A DNA stretch of 64,000 nt from Amycolatopsis arida. Lineage in GTDB: Bacteria; Actinomycetota; Actinomycetes; Mycobacteriales; Pseudonocardiaceae. Numbering within the stretch: position 1 is the stretch's first letter; each line of letters starts with the position of its first letter. The DNA is taken from NCBI RefSeq assembly GCF_900115565.1, contig NZ_FOWW01000004.1, forward strand, positions 248,001-312,000, given 5' to 3'. Below are positions 41,790 through 50,053 of the stretch, piece after piece. The notes below the pieces were generated by a model, which worked only from the letters and a program-made list of their open reading frames with translations, was not told the origin of the DNA and did not search any database. Both the position numbers and the translations under genes were made by a program.

Positions 41790-42105
41790 CTGCGGTGGCG
41801 CCGCGTCGGCGTCGGTCGGGGTGGCCGGCCGCACCCGGCCCGTCATGCCTCCACTGTGCCGCGCCGCCGTTCCGCGCGGCTCACCCGCGGCCCCCGGCGC
41901 GGTGGCGCCCGCGCCGGGGGCTCGATGTCCCGGGCGGTACCGTGACACTCCACGAACCGGCACGCCCCGCACCGACACCTCGCGCGCCGGCGACAGCGCG
42001 CGGGGGCTTCACACGGGATTTCCCACCGGTGGTTAGGGTTCGCGGCGGTGGCCGGTGACGGGGCACGGATTGACACCACCCGGAGCGGAAGGGGCGGGAC
42101 GCGGG

Positions 42106-42960
42106 ATGAGGTTCGAGGACGAGGTCGGCGCGGCGGCCGGGGACCTGGTGCTGGAGAGCCGGAACGCGATCAGCGAGGCGTGGCTGCGACTCCCGGTGTT
42201 CGCCCGGCGCCGCGGGTACGACGAGGAGCAGGCCGTGGCCGACTGCCACGCCCTCGTCTCCGCCGTGGCCGAGGCCGTCCGGGACGGCCGCGCCCACGAC
42301 CCGGCCTCACCCGCCTTCGCACAGGCCAAGCCGATCCTCAGCGAGCTCGCCGACGCGCGGGCCCGCGCCGGGGTCAGCGCCGCGCAGGCCGCGCTGGAGC
42401 TCAACGACCTCAAGGCGCCGCTGCTGGAGCTGCTCGTCCGGCGGAAGGACCACGCCGCGCACCTGGAGGCCGCGCTGCTGTCCACCGCGGTGGACAGCCT
42501 GCGGTTGCTGCTCATGGACCTCGCGCTCAACGTCGGCAGCGACGTCATCGCCGCGCAGCGCCAGCAGCTGATGGAGCTGTCCACCCCGGTGATCACGCTC
42601 TGGAAGGGCGTCCTGGCCGTGCCGCTGATCGGCACGCTGGACAGCGCGCGCAGCCAGACGGCGATGGAGAACCTGCTGCACGCGATCGTCGACCAGCGGG
42701 CCGAGGTCGCGATCCTGGACATCACCGGTGTGCCGACGATCGACACGATGGTCGCCCAGCACCTGCTCAAGACCGCCATGGCGGCGCGGCTGATGGGCGC
42801 GCACTGCATCATCAGCGGCATCCGCCCGCAGATCGCCCAGACCATGGTCCAGCTCGGGATCGACCTCGAGGAGGTCACCACCCGGGCGAGCCTGTCCGAC
42901 GCGCTGGCGTTCGCGCTGGACCGGTTCGGGGTGACGGTACGGAAGGCAGGGCAGTCGTAG
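42106..42960 (+). CDS. rsbR: RsbR-like stressosome protein with STAS domain
   Basis: A 284-residue protein. The N-terminal half is helical and globin-like in pattern; the C-terminal half is a STAS domain with DSARSQTAMENLLHAIV and LDITGVPTIDTMVAQHLLKTA. Thr and Ser residues of that STAS domain are the usual targets of RsbT. RsbR proteins are the sensory part of the stressosome, which releases RsbT upon stress. ATG at 42106 follows GGAAGGGGCGGG. It is the first gene of a five-gene partner-switching operon. Confidence 0.9.
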   Translation: MRFEDEVGAAAGDLVLESRNAISEAWLRLPVFARRRGYDEEQAVADCHALVSAVAEAVRDGRAHDPASPAFAQAKPILSELADARARAGVSAAQAALELNDLKAPLLELLVRRKDHAAHLEAALLSTAVDSLRLLLMDLALNVGSDVIAAQRQQLMELSTPVITLWKGVLAVPLIGTLDSARSQTAMENLLHAIVDQRAEVAILDITGVPTIDTMVAQHLLKTAMAARLMGAHCIISGIRPQIAQTMVQLGIDLEEVTTRASLSDALAFALDRFGVTVRKAGQS

Positions 42961-43344
42961 GTGGGCGGGAACGGCGAGATTCCCGTACTGCAGCTCGGTG
43001 ACGTCCTGCTGGTCACCATCCAGACCGAGCTGCACGACCGGCTGGCGTTGCGCCTGCAGGAGGCGCTGACCGAGCGCGTCCACCGGACCGGCGCGCGCGG
43101 CGTGGTGATCGACATCTCGGCGGTCGAGATCGTCGACTCGTTCCTGGCCAGGGTGCTGCACGACGTCGCCGCCGCGACCACCGCGCTGGCCGCCCGCACG
43201 ATCGTGGCCGGCATGCGTCCCGAGGTCGCGATCACCCTCACCGAACTCGGCCTGCCGCTGCGCGGCCTGCGGACCGCGCTCGACGTCGATCGGGCGTTCC
43301 GGCTGCTCCACGAGCCGGGTGGCGGAGCGCCGGAGCGGGCATGA
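42961..43344 (+). CDS. rsbS: RsbS-like STAS-domain antagonist
   Basis: A 127-residue stand-alone STAS protein. The central strand and helix (GVVIDISAVEIVDSFLARVL) include the serine that RsbT phosphorylates in RsbS. GTG at 42961 follows the RsbR stop immediately and has AAGGCAGGG upstream. RsbS forms the stressosome core with RsbR and holds RsbT. Its stop overlaps the RsbT start by four bases. Confidence 0.9.
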   Translation: MGGNGEIPVLQLGDVLLVTIQTELHDRLALRLQEALTERVHRTGARGVVIDISAVEIVDSFLARVLHDVAAATTALAARTIVAGMRPEVAITLTELGLPLRGLRTALDVDRAFRLLHEPGGGAPERA

Positions 43345-43766
43345 GCACCGCCACGAGCGAGCAGGTCTGCCACATCTCCACCGAGAGCGACATCGTCCTG
43401 GTCCGCCAGGCCGTCCGGGAGGCCACCGTCACCGCCCGGTTCTCCCTGGTCGAGCAGACCAAGCTGGTGACCGCGGCCAGTGAACTGGCCCGCAACGCCC
43501 TCGTGCACGGCGGCGGCGGGCGGGCCGAGATCGCCGTCCGGGAGAACTCCGACGGCACCGCGACGGTCACCGTCACCTGCACCGACGAGGGTCCGGGCAT
43601 CGGGGACGTCGAGCAGGCACTCGCCGACGGCTTCAGCACCGGCGACGGCCTCGGCCTCGGGCTGGGCGGCGCGCGCCGCCTCGTCCACGAGTTCAGCATC
43701 GACTCCGCGCCCGGGCGCGGCACCACCGTCCGGATCGGTGCCACCGGCCCCGGCGCGCGCCGATGA
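43341..43766 (+). CDS. rsbT: RsbT-like serine/threonine kinase
   Basis: A 141-residue GHKL-type kinase with N-box SELARNALVHGGGG and ATP-lid residues DEGPGIGD and GLGLGLGGARRL. RsbT phosphorylates RsbR and RsbS and, when released, activates a downstream phosphatase. The gene overlaps the RsbS gene and the next gene by four bases each, so translation is coupled. The downstream PP2C at 44758 is the likely target. Confidence 0.92.
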   Translation: MSTATSEQVCHISTESDIVLVRQAVREATVTARFSLVEQTKLVTAASELARNALVHGGGGRAEIAVRENSDGTATVTVTCTDEGPGIGDVEQALADGFSTGDGLGLGLGGARRLVHEFSIDSAPGRGTTVRIGATGPGARR

Positions 43767-44755
43767 TCACCCGCTGCGTGCCGGTCCACGGTCCCTCGCA
43801 GGTGGGGCAGGCACGGGTGGCGGCGCGCACCGCTGCCCGCGGGGCGGGGCTGACCGAGCACCAGGTGCAGCAGGTCGCGCTGGCCGCCACCGAGCTGGCC
43901 ACCAACCTTCTCCGGCACGCCACGGAGGGGGCGGTGCTGGCCCGCCACGACGGCGAGCGGGTCGAGGTGATCGCGGTCGATCGCGGCCCCGGGCTCACCT
44001 CCGCCAGCGACAGCATGCGGGACGGCTACTCCACCGGCGGCACGTTGGGCACCGGCCTCGGCGCGGTGCGCCGCGCCGCCGCCACCTTCGACCTCTACTC
44101 CCGGCCGGGGGTCGGCACCGCGGTGCTGGCCCGCTGGCCGGCGCTGCCGCCCGCGCGGAACCCGTGGGCCTGGGGTGTGGAGGTCGCCGCGCCGGGGGAG
44201 GAGGTGTGCGGCGACGCCTACGCCGTTCTCCGTGCCGACGACCGGCTCACCCTGGTGGTCAGCGACGGCCTCGGCCACGGCCCCGAGGCGAGCGTGGTCA
44301 GCAAGCAGGTCGTGGAGGTCGCCCGCGCGCACGCCGCCGACCGGCCGCGCGACCTGCTCGGCGCCCTGCACCGCGCGCTGGCCGGCGGCCGCGGCGCGGC
44401 GGTGGCGGTGGCGCAACTGGACGTCGCCGCGGCCACCCTGCGCTACGCCGGGATGGGCAACATCAGCGGTCGGCTGGTCGACCGGGACACCGGTGACCAG
44501 CAGGCGTTGCTGTCGGTGCCCGGCATCGTCGGGATGCCCGCCGCGAGGTCGCGGTTCGGCGAGACCGTGCGGCCGTGGCCGCCGGACGGGCAGCTGCTGA
44601 TGCACTCCGACGGGCTCACCCAGCGGTGGCGGCTCGCGGACTGGCCCGGGATCGAGGACCACGACCCGGTGCTGGTCGCGGCCTGGGTGCTGTGGCACAC
44701 GTGGCGCCGCCGCGACGACGCGTGCCTTGCGGTACTGGCCAGTACGATGCCGTAG
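43763..44755 (+). CDS. Anti-sigma-type ATPase fused to PP2C phosphatase (RsbX-like)
   Basis: A 330-residue protein with two parts. Residues about 1-135 form a second GHKL ATPase (AATELATNLLRH, DRGPGLTS, GTGLGAVRR). The rest is a SpoIIE/PP2C-type phosphatase with GDAYAVL and VSDGLGHGP. This matches RsbX-like fusions that act as feedback phosphatases for RsbR and RsbS. It overlaps the RsbT gene by four bases. Absence of a separate rsbX supports this as its substitute. Confidence 0.88.
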   Translation: MITRCVPVHGPSQVGQARVAARTAARGAGLTEHQVQQVALAATELATNLLRHATEGAVLARHDGERVEVIAVDRGPGLTSASDSMRDGYSTGGTLGTGLGAVRRAAATFDLYSRPGVGTAVLARWPALPPARNPWAWGVEVAAPGEEVCGDAYAVLRADDRLTLVVSDGLGHGPEASVVSKQVVEVARAHAADRPRDLLGALHRALAGGRGAAVAVAQLDVAAATLRYAGMGNISGRLVDRDTGDQQALLSVPGIVGMPAARSRFGETVRPWPPDGQLLMHSDGLTQRWRLADWPGIEDHDPVLVAAWVLWHTWRRRDDACLAVLASTMP

Positions 44756-44757
44756 CG

Positions 44758-46227
44758 ATGACCCCTCAGTCCGTCCGTTTCACCAGCGCGGCCCAGGCCG
44801 ACGACGCGCTCCGGTCCCTCGTGCGGGACAGCCTCGCGCTGCCCATCGAACCGCTGCTCAGGGCGCGGCTGCTGGCCGAGACCGCCGCCGCACTGCGCGA
44901 GCTGGTCGGCGACAGCGGGTCGGGCACGCTGCGCTGGCACGTCGAGGGCCGCACCGGGACGGACAAGGGTCGGCGGTCGGCGGGCGCGCCGGTGGCCGAC
45001 CTGGTGCTCACCCCGCTGCTGGAGCACATCGCCCGGCAGGACGAGGCGATGGCCGGCTACGAGCGGGAGCTGCAGCAGACCAACAGCGGGTTGCTCGCGC
45101 TGCACGCCGAGTTGGAGCGGCAGCGCGCCGACCTGGCCCTGCTCGACGAGCTCAGCTCCGCCACGGCCACCTCGCTGCAGGTCGACGACGTGCTGGGGAC
45201 CACGGTGCACCTGCTCACCCGGCACGGGCTGGCCGAGACGGCGGCCGCGTGGCTGCCCGACGAGCGGGGCGTGCTGCGCCAGCCGCTGCGCCCCGACGCC
45301 GGGCCGGCGCCCGCCGCGGTGCGGGAGGCCTTCCGCGGTGGTGACCTCACCCTGGCCGACCCCACCCACCTGCTGGCGCCGCTGCGGGTGGGGCCGCGCC
45401 GGCTCGGCGTGCTCGAGCTGGCCAGGTCGACGCCGTTCGACGGCACCGCGCGCAACCTCGTGCAGCACCTCGCCGGCCGGGCCGCGGTGGCGCTGCGCAA
45501 CGCGCGGGAGTACGAGCGCGAGCACGAGCTGGCCAGCACGTTGCAGCAGGCGATGCTGCCGCAGCCGGCGCCGGTCGCCGGTGCCGCGCTGTGCACCCGC
45601 TACCTGCCGGCGACGTCGGGGGTCAACATCGGCGGCGACTGGTACGACGCGTTCACCCGGCCGGACGGCACGCTGGTGCTCGCCGTTGGGGACGTGACCG
45701 GGCACGGCCTCGACGCGGCGGTGCTCATGGGACAGCTGCAGAACGCGCTGCGGGCCTACGCCCTCGAGGGCCATGGCCCCAGCCGGGCGCTGCACCGCGC
45801 GAACGAGTTCCTGCTCGCGCGGAACACGCCCCTGCTCGCCAGCGCGGCCGTCGCGGAGGTCTCCCCGGGTGGCCGGTTGCGCTGGTCCATCGCCGGGCAC
45901 CCGCCGCCGCTGGCGCGGACCCCCGACGGCGGGGCCACGTTCCTCGACCACGGGCGCGGCGCGATGCTCGGCGTCCCGACGCACCGACCGATCCCGGAGC
46001 ACGAGCTCGACCTTCCCGCCGGCGCCGTGTTGTTGCTCTACACCGACGGGCTGGTGGAACGGCGGGACAGCGCGCTCGACGACCGGCTCGACCGGCTCGC
46101 CGCGGAGCTGGCCGGGCTGCCGGCCGGGTGCTCGCTCGACGACGCCGCGGACCGCCTGCTCGCCAGGATGCTGGGCACCGACCGGCACCAGGACGACGTC
46201 TGCCTGCTGCTGTACCGGCGGGGCTGA
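44758..46227 (+). CDS. GAF-PP2C serine phosphatase (RsbU/RsbP-like)
   Basis: A 489-residue protein. An N-terminal helical region and a coiled coil (LQQTNSGLLALHAELERQRADLALLDEL region) lead to a GAF domain (about 145-270) and a C-terminal PP2C/SpoIIE domain with GGDWYDAF, GDVTGHGLDAA and YTDGLVERR. It would dephosphorylate a STAS anti-anti-sigma protein and so raise sigma activity. The GAF domain could sense a small ligand. It starts two bases after the preceding stop and ends the operon. The sigma factor and its anti-sigma are not in the window. Confidence 0.9.
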   Translation: MTPQSVRFTSAAQADDALRSLVRDSLALPIEPLLRARLLAETAAALRELVGDSGSGTLRWHVEGRTGTDKGRRSAGAPVADLVLTPLLEHIARQDEAMAGYERELQQTNSGLLALHAELERQRADLALLDELSSATATSLQVDDVLGTTVHLLTRHGLAETAAAWLPDERGVLRQPLRPDAGPAPAAVREAFRGGDLTLADPTHLLAPLRVGPRRLGVLELARSTPFDGTARNLVQHLAGRAAVALRNAREYEREHELASTLQQAMLPQPAPVAGAALCTRYLPATSGVNIGGDWYDAFTRPDGTLVLAVGDVTGHGLDAAVLMGQLQNALRAYALEGHGPSRALHRANEFLLARNTPLLASAAVAEVSPGGRLRWSIAGHPPPLARTPDGGATFLDHGRGAMLGVPTHRPIPEHELDLPAGAVLLLYTDGLVERRDSALDDRLDRLAAELAGLPAGCSLDDAADRLLARMLGTDRHQDDVCLLLYRRG

Positions 46228-46239
46228 CCGGCCGGGCGG

Positions 46240-47103
46240 CTACTCGGTCGCCGGATGCTCCGGTGCGGCGCCGGGCCGCGGGGTGCCGTAGAGGCGCGGG
46301 TCGCCGGGCGGGAGGACCGGCCGGTCGCCGTGTGGCTGCGGGTCGTCCTCGTAGCGGAACGAGCGGCCGCTCCCGTCGGGCATCTCCCCGCTGGCCCACC
46401 GGCCGTCGCCGGCGGCGGTGCCGTCGCTGCAGTTCAGGTACTGGGTGATGAAGTCGGTGTTCTGCTCGGTGTCGTTGGGGAAGGCCTCCGGGACCGGCAG
46501 GCCCTCCAGCCCGTCGGCCTTCAGCTCCTCGATCGCGGCCAGCCACTGCTGCTGATGCATGTGGTCGCGGGCGAGGTTGAACCGCAGCATCTCCCTGACG
46601 CCGGGGTCGTCGGTCATGTTGTACAGCCGCGCGACCTGCAGCCTGCCCTGCATCTCGGCGGTGGCGTTGAGGTGGAAGTCGGCCATCAGGTTGCCCGAGG
46701 ACGTGGTGTAGGCGCCGAGCCAGGGCACCCCGCTGCTGTCTTGGTAGTAGCCGCCACCGCCGTTGTTGATGAGGTGCTGCGGGTTGGTGCCACCGTAGAC
46801 CGCGGCGGTCATCGGGTTGTCGGCGACCGCGGCCTCGTGCACTGACAGCGGCGCGCCCTCGTTCAGCCGCGCGATCATCGTGCAGATCATCTCGACGTGG
46901 GCGAGCTCCTCGGTGCCGATGCCCAGCAGGAGGTCCTTGTACTTCCCGGGCATCCGGCAGTTCCAGCCCTGCTGCAGGTACTGCAGCGCGACGGTGAGCT
47001 CGCCCCACTTGCCGCCGAGGATCTCCTGCAGCCGCTTGGCGAACGCGGGGTCGGGCCGGTCCGGCTTGGCCTCGAACTGGAGGGTCTGCACGTGGTAGAA
47101 CAT
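46240..47103 (-). CDS. Manganese catalase
   Basis: A 287-residue ferritin-like protein. The N-terminal sequence MFYHVQTLQFEAKPDRPD and metal-ligand motifs (GKWGELTVALQYLQQGWNC, GTEELAHVEMI, and MHQQQW with a further histidine) match non-heme manganese catalases. It splits hydrogen peroxide using a di-manganese centre in the cytoplasm. It runs opposite to the phosphatase gene and converges with it. Its placement next to the Rsb-like operon suggests control by the same stress response, which is inference. Confidence 0.93.
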   Translation of the reverse strand: MFYHVQTLQFEAKPDRPDPAFAKRLQEILGGKWGELTVALQYLQQGWNCRMPGKYKDLLLGIGTEELAHVEMICTMIARLNEGAPLSVHEAAVADNPMTAAVYGGTNPQHLINNGGGGYYQDSSGVPWLGAYTTSSGNLMADFHLNATAEMQGRLQVARLYNMTDDPGVREMLRFNLARDHMHQQQWLAAIEELKADGLEGLPVPEAFPNDTEQNTDFITQYLNCSDGTAAGDGRWASGEMPDGSGRSFRYEDDPQPHGDRPVLPPGDPRLYGTPRPGAAPEHPATE

Positions 47104-47287
47104 GGCGCTCCCTTCGCGCGGTGACGCGACGTACTCGACCTCTCCCAGCGTGGCCCCCGGCGGTGCCCCGAGAAGGTCAAGGTTGGCCCCGAAAGGTCAG
47201 CGGGTGACCGATTGCTCGCGCTGGGTACGGGGAACCCCTCGCGTGGCCGGTGTGCCGGCGGTGTCGACGGCGTGAGGAGCCGGGGGA

Positions 47288-47968
47288 ATGGTGGGCGCGG
47301 ACCCGGCGGTGCGGATCGTGGTGGTGGGTCCGCAGCCGCTGTTCAGTCGGGGGCTGGCGATGCTGCTGGCGTCGGTGAGCGGCGGCAGGCTCACGGTGGT
47401 CGCGAGCGGGTGCGCGGCGGGGGAGGCCGGCGGCCTCGTCCGCCGGCACCGGCCCGACGTGGCGCTGGTCGACCTCGGCCTGCCACCGCCCGGTGGGGCC
47501 GGGGCGGTCGCCGCCATCCGCCGCGCCGACCCCGCCGTGGCCGTGGCAGTGCTGGGCGACGAGACCGCGCGGGACGTGGTGCTGCCGGCGGTGCGCGCCG
47601 GCGCCCGCGGCGTGCTGCCGAAGTCCGCGGAGCCGGAGCGGTTGCTCCCGCCGCTGCTGGCGCTGGTGGACGGCTGGGCCGTGCTGCCGGCGGACGTGGT
47701 CGCCCGGTTGTCCGCGCCCGGCCCGGCCGCCCGGCCCCGTGACGGCCTCGACGGTCGGGACCGGCGGCTGTGGCGGTTGCTCGCCACGGATCGCACGCTG
47801 GCCCAGATCGCCGTGGAGTTGCACGTGTCCGAGCGGACGGCCAAGCGGCTGACGGCGGCGCTGCTGCGGCGGTTGCGGGTCAGCAGCCGGCCGGAGGCCG
47901 CGGCGCTCGCCGGCCAGTGCGGGCTGCTCGCCCCACCGGCGCCGCCACGACCCGGCCGCGGTGGCTGA
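47288..47968 (+). CDS. NarL/LuxR-type response regulator (degenerate receiver)
   Basis: A 226-residue protein. The receiver part has IVVVGPQPLFSRGLAMLL and VALVDLGLPPPGGAG with a plausible phospho-Asp. The usual N-terminal acidic pair (DD) is reduced to a GPQP segment, so phosphorylation may be weak or absent. The C-terminal LuxR helix-turn-helix is LAQIAVELHVSERTAKRLTAALLRRL. It is divergent from the catalase gene and may control it, or be controlled with it. No partner kinase is in the window. Confidence 0.85.
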   Translation: MVGADPAVRIVVVGPQPLFSRGLAMLLASVSGGRLTVVASGCAAGEAGGLVRRHRPDVALVDLGLPPPGGAGAVAAIRRADPAVAVAVLGDETARDVVLPAVRAGARGVLPKSAEPERLLPPLLALVDGWAVLPADVVARLSAPGPAARPRDGLDGRDRRLWRLLATDRTLAQIAVELHVSERTAKRLTAALLRRLRVSSRPEAAALAGQCGLLAPPAPPRPGRGG

Positions 47969-47980
47969 GCTCCGGTGGGG

Positions 47981-48520
47981 TCAGTGGGCGGGGCGGGTGC
48001 GACTCTCGGTCGCGTGGCGGTAGGCCTCGGCCTGCTCGCGCTGCTCGACCACGCGGACGCCGTAGCGGTAGGACAGCGTGCCACCCAGGTAGCCGGAGAC
48101 ACCCAGCACGGCCAGTGTCACCGCGGACAGCACCAACGGTCCGATCGCGACCGCGTCCGCCTGCGAGAAGGCCGCCTGCCGCCAGAGGAAGTTCACCACG
48201 AAGGCGGCGACCACGAGCAGGTTGAGGCTCATGTGCAGCAGGCCGGTGCGGAACGCCCTGGTGCCCCTGGGGATGGCGAGCAGGTCGAGCGCGCCGACCG
48301 CCGCGGCGGCCAGCGCGCCGACGACGCCGATCGCGATCAGCCAGACCGAGCCCCTGGCGAGGAACCCGGGATCGGCGACGACGTGCGAGCCGATGTCGAA
48401 GACGAGGCTGGACACCCAGGCGCCGATCGGGACGGTGACCAGGATCGGGTGGAAGGGGTGACCGTAGGGGCCGGCCAGCGCGGCGTTCACCGGTCGCTTG
48501 GCGGCCTGTTCCTCGGACAT
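47981..48520 (-). CDS. DUF2231-family membrane protein
   Basis: A 179-residue protein with about four hydrophobic segments. PYGHPFHPILVTVPIGAWVSS is the DUF2231 signature. The function is unknown; related proteins often sit near redox or copper-type stress genes. An ACCAAT-CGAT-ATTGGT repeat lies 52 bases upstream and could be a regulatory site. Confidence 0.82.
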   Translation of the reverse strand: MSEEQAAKRPVNAALAGPYGHPFHPILVTVPIGAWVSSLVFDIGSHVVADPGFLARGSVWLIAIGVVGALAAAAVGALDLLAIPRGTRAFRTGLLHMSLNLLVVAAFVVNFLWRQAAFSQADAVAIGPLVLSAVTLAVLGVSGYLGGTLSYRYGVRVVEQREQAEAYRHATESRTRPAH

Positions 48521-48571
48521 TGTGGAACCTCCCTCGCGGTGGTCGGCAGCTGTCGGGCACCATGGTCTTTC

Positions 48572-48587
48572 ACCAATCGATATTGGT
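48572..48587. promoter_or_regulatory. Short inverted repeat upstream of the DUF2231 gene
   Basis: ACCAAT and ATTGGT with the four-base spacer CGAT, in a locally AT-rich stretch between the RraA-like gene and the DUF2231 gene. Size fits a dimeric regulator or promoter element of the minus-strand gene. Confidence 0.4.
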
Positions 48588-48625
48588 CTTAGTCGCCGGG
48601 CCCCGCAACTCGGCCGGCTCCACGC

Positions 48626-49108
48626 TCAGGGCACGCGGGGCAGCACCACGACACCGTCGTCGTCGGCGTAGAGGACGTCGCCCGGGGTGAAGGTGATCCC
48701 GCCGAAGCCGACCGGGACGTCGACGGCGCCCGCGCCGGCCTTGGCGCTCTTGCGCGGGTTGGTGCCCAGCGCCTTGATGCCGATCGGCAGCTCGGCCAGC
48801 GCCGCGCTGTCCCGTACCGCGCCGTGCACGACGAGCCCGGCCCAGCCGTTGCGGGCCGCGGCGGCCGCGATCAGGTCGCCGGTCAGCGCGGTGTGCAGCG
48901 AGCCGCCGCCGTCGACCACGAGGACCGCGCCGCCGCCCGCCGTGTTGAGCAGGTCACGGACCAGGGCGTTGTCCTCGTGGCAGGACACCGTGCGCACCGG
49001 TCCGGTGAACGACCGCCGGCCGCCGAACTGGCGGAACTGCGTGTCGCACACCCGCAGCCGGTCGCCGTGCTCGTCCACGAGGTCGGCGGTGCTGAAGGTC
49101 TCGGTCAC
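48626..49108 (-). CDS. rraA: RraA-like protein (RNase E regulator / HMG aldolase family)
   Basis: A 160-residue protein, starting [17 protein letters not shown], with [15 protein letters not shown] and [17 protein letters not shown]. Homologues are either RraA regulators of RNase E or divalent-metal-dependent 4-hydroxy-4-methyl-2-oxoglutarate aldolases; sequence alone does not decide. At this length it fits the RraA group. GTG at 49108 is used. A TTACT-GACG-AGTAA repeat (49130-49143) sits between this gene and the divergent small gene at 49245. Confidence 0.88.
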   Translation of the reverse strand: MTETFSTADLVDEHGDRLRVCDTQFRQFGGRRSFTGPVRTVSCHEDNALVRDLLNTAGGGAVLVVDGGGSLHTALTGDLIAAAAARNGWAGLVVHGAVRDSAALAELPIGIKALGTNPRKSAKAGAGAVDVPVGFGGITFTPGDVLYADDDGVVVLPRVP

Positions 49109-49244
49109 GGCTGGCCACCCTTCCTGGGATTACTGACGAGTAACAAGGGCATTGTGCCAGCTCGCCCTGCGCGGGACGCCGGCATGGTTTCCAGTTGGTG
49201 GGGGTGGGTATCTCTGGCGCGCCACAGGGCGAGAGGAGCGAAGG

Positions 49245-49430
49245 ATGTCCAACCCGATCCAGATGCAGAAGTTCCTGTCCGGTGTGGACTACCCGTGCGG
49301 GAAGGACGACCTGGTGCGACACGCCAGGGGTCAGGGTGCCGACGACCAGGTGCTGCGGCGGCTGGAGGAGCTGCCGGACCGCACCTACGACGGTCCCAAC
49401 GCCGTCAGCGAGGCCTACGCCGGCAGCTGA
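49245..49430 (+). CDS. DUF2795-family small protein
   Basis: A 61-residue protein with FLSGVDYPCGKDDLVRHAR and VLRRLEELPDRTYDGP, the DUF2795 pattern. Function is unknown; the fold is thought to be a small helical domain. ATG at 49245 has GAGAGGAGCGAAGG directly upstream, a strong ribosome-binding sequence that fixes the start. The upstream ATG-free extension to 49152 is not supported. Confidence 0.85.
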   Translation: MSNPIQMQKFLSGVDYPCGKDDLVRHARGQGADDQVLRRLEELPDRTYDGPNAVSEAYAGS

Positions 49431-49468
49431 GCCGCTGGGCACTCGCCGGCGCACGACGGTTCTGCGTT

Positions 49469-49951
49469 CTAGGTCTGCCGGGGGCGCAGGCGGACGAACG
49501 GCAGGTGCCGGCCGACCGCGCGGTAGTCCTCCGGCGACCCGTCCACCGCGAAGCCCAGCACGCGCACCAGTCGGCGGGCCGTCCACGGGTGATGGCGGGC
49601 GTAGCGGGCCATGGTCTCGCCGCCCTCCTCCTCGCCCAGTGGGACCGCGGTGGCGGGCAGGACATGCCGGCCCACCTGGATGGTCACCTCCGGGGTGGTC
49701 AGGACGTTGCGGTACCAGTCGGCGCGCGGGCCGTAACCGGAGCAGACGACGTAGTCGCCGGCCCGCGGATCGTGCTCGATGACCTCGATCACCGTTCTCC
49801 TGGTCCGACCCGACACCCGCCCGACGTGGGTCAGCAGCAGGAACCGGTCGCCGAGCAACCAGCCCAGCCCCAGCCGGTAGAGGTGGATCGGCAGCCGGAA
49901 CAGCAGGCGGCCCAGCCCGGTCGGCGGTCGCCGGTCCTTGATGATCTCCAT
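49469..49951 (-). CDS. Deazaflavin-dependent nitroreductase-like protein (Ddn family)
   Basis: A 160-residue protein with LLLTHVGRVSGRTRRTVIEVI and GADWYRNV-like (RADWYRNVLTTPEV) segments, typical of F420-dependent Ddn-type reductases. These reduce quinones or nitro groups with reduced F420 at the membrane. ATG at 49951 is chosen; longer forms add a basic, non-conserved leader. An 8-base palindrome (50026-50043) lies 75 bases upstream and probably controls it. Confidence 0.87.
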   Translation of the reverse strand: MEIIKDRRPPTGLGRLLFRLPIHLYRLGLGWLLGDRFLLLTHVGRVSGRTRRTVIEVIEHDPRAGDYVVCSGYGPRADWYRNVLTTPEVTIQVGRHVLPATAVPLGEEEGGETMARYARHHPWTARRLVRVLGFAVDGSPEDYRAVGRHLPFVRLRPRQT

Positions 49952-50025
49952 GGCCCCTCGGATCGGTCGGTGCGGTCGGCGGGACACGGGACGGCGACGA
50001 GCCATGTGGTTGGTCATCCGCCCAA

Positions 50026-50043
50026 GTTGGTCGCTCGACCAAC
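50026..50043. promoter_or_regulatory. Perfect palindrome upstream of the Ddn-type gene, probable TetR-type operator
   Basis: GTTGGTCG and CGACCAAC are perfect complements around CT, in the 100-base gap between the GlxA-type gene and the Ddn-type gene. TTGGTC occurs again at 50009-50015, giving a further half-site. No TetR gene is adjacent. Confidence 0.5.
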
Positions 50044-50053
50044 ATAGCACCAT

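Larger units (their letters stand above)
41527..42105. other. Intergenic region with tandem repeat and ABC-ATPase remnant
   Basis: After the DUF742 gene come a 13-bp tandem repeat (41567-41618) and a short relic of an ABC-transporter ATPase (41715-41789). The remaining sequence up to the RsbR-like start shows open frames in several phases but no homology I can recognise. A TAGGGT box near 42034 may belong to the promoter of the downstream operon. Confidence 0.5.

Noticed and set aside
41633-42058. Plus-strand open frame of 141 codons between DUF742 and RsbR-like genes
   Set aside because: Low complexity, no start context, and overlaps the ABC remnant in another frame; treated as non-coding.
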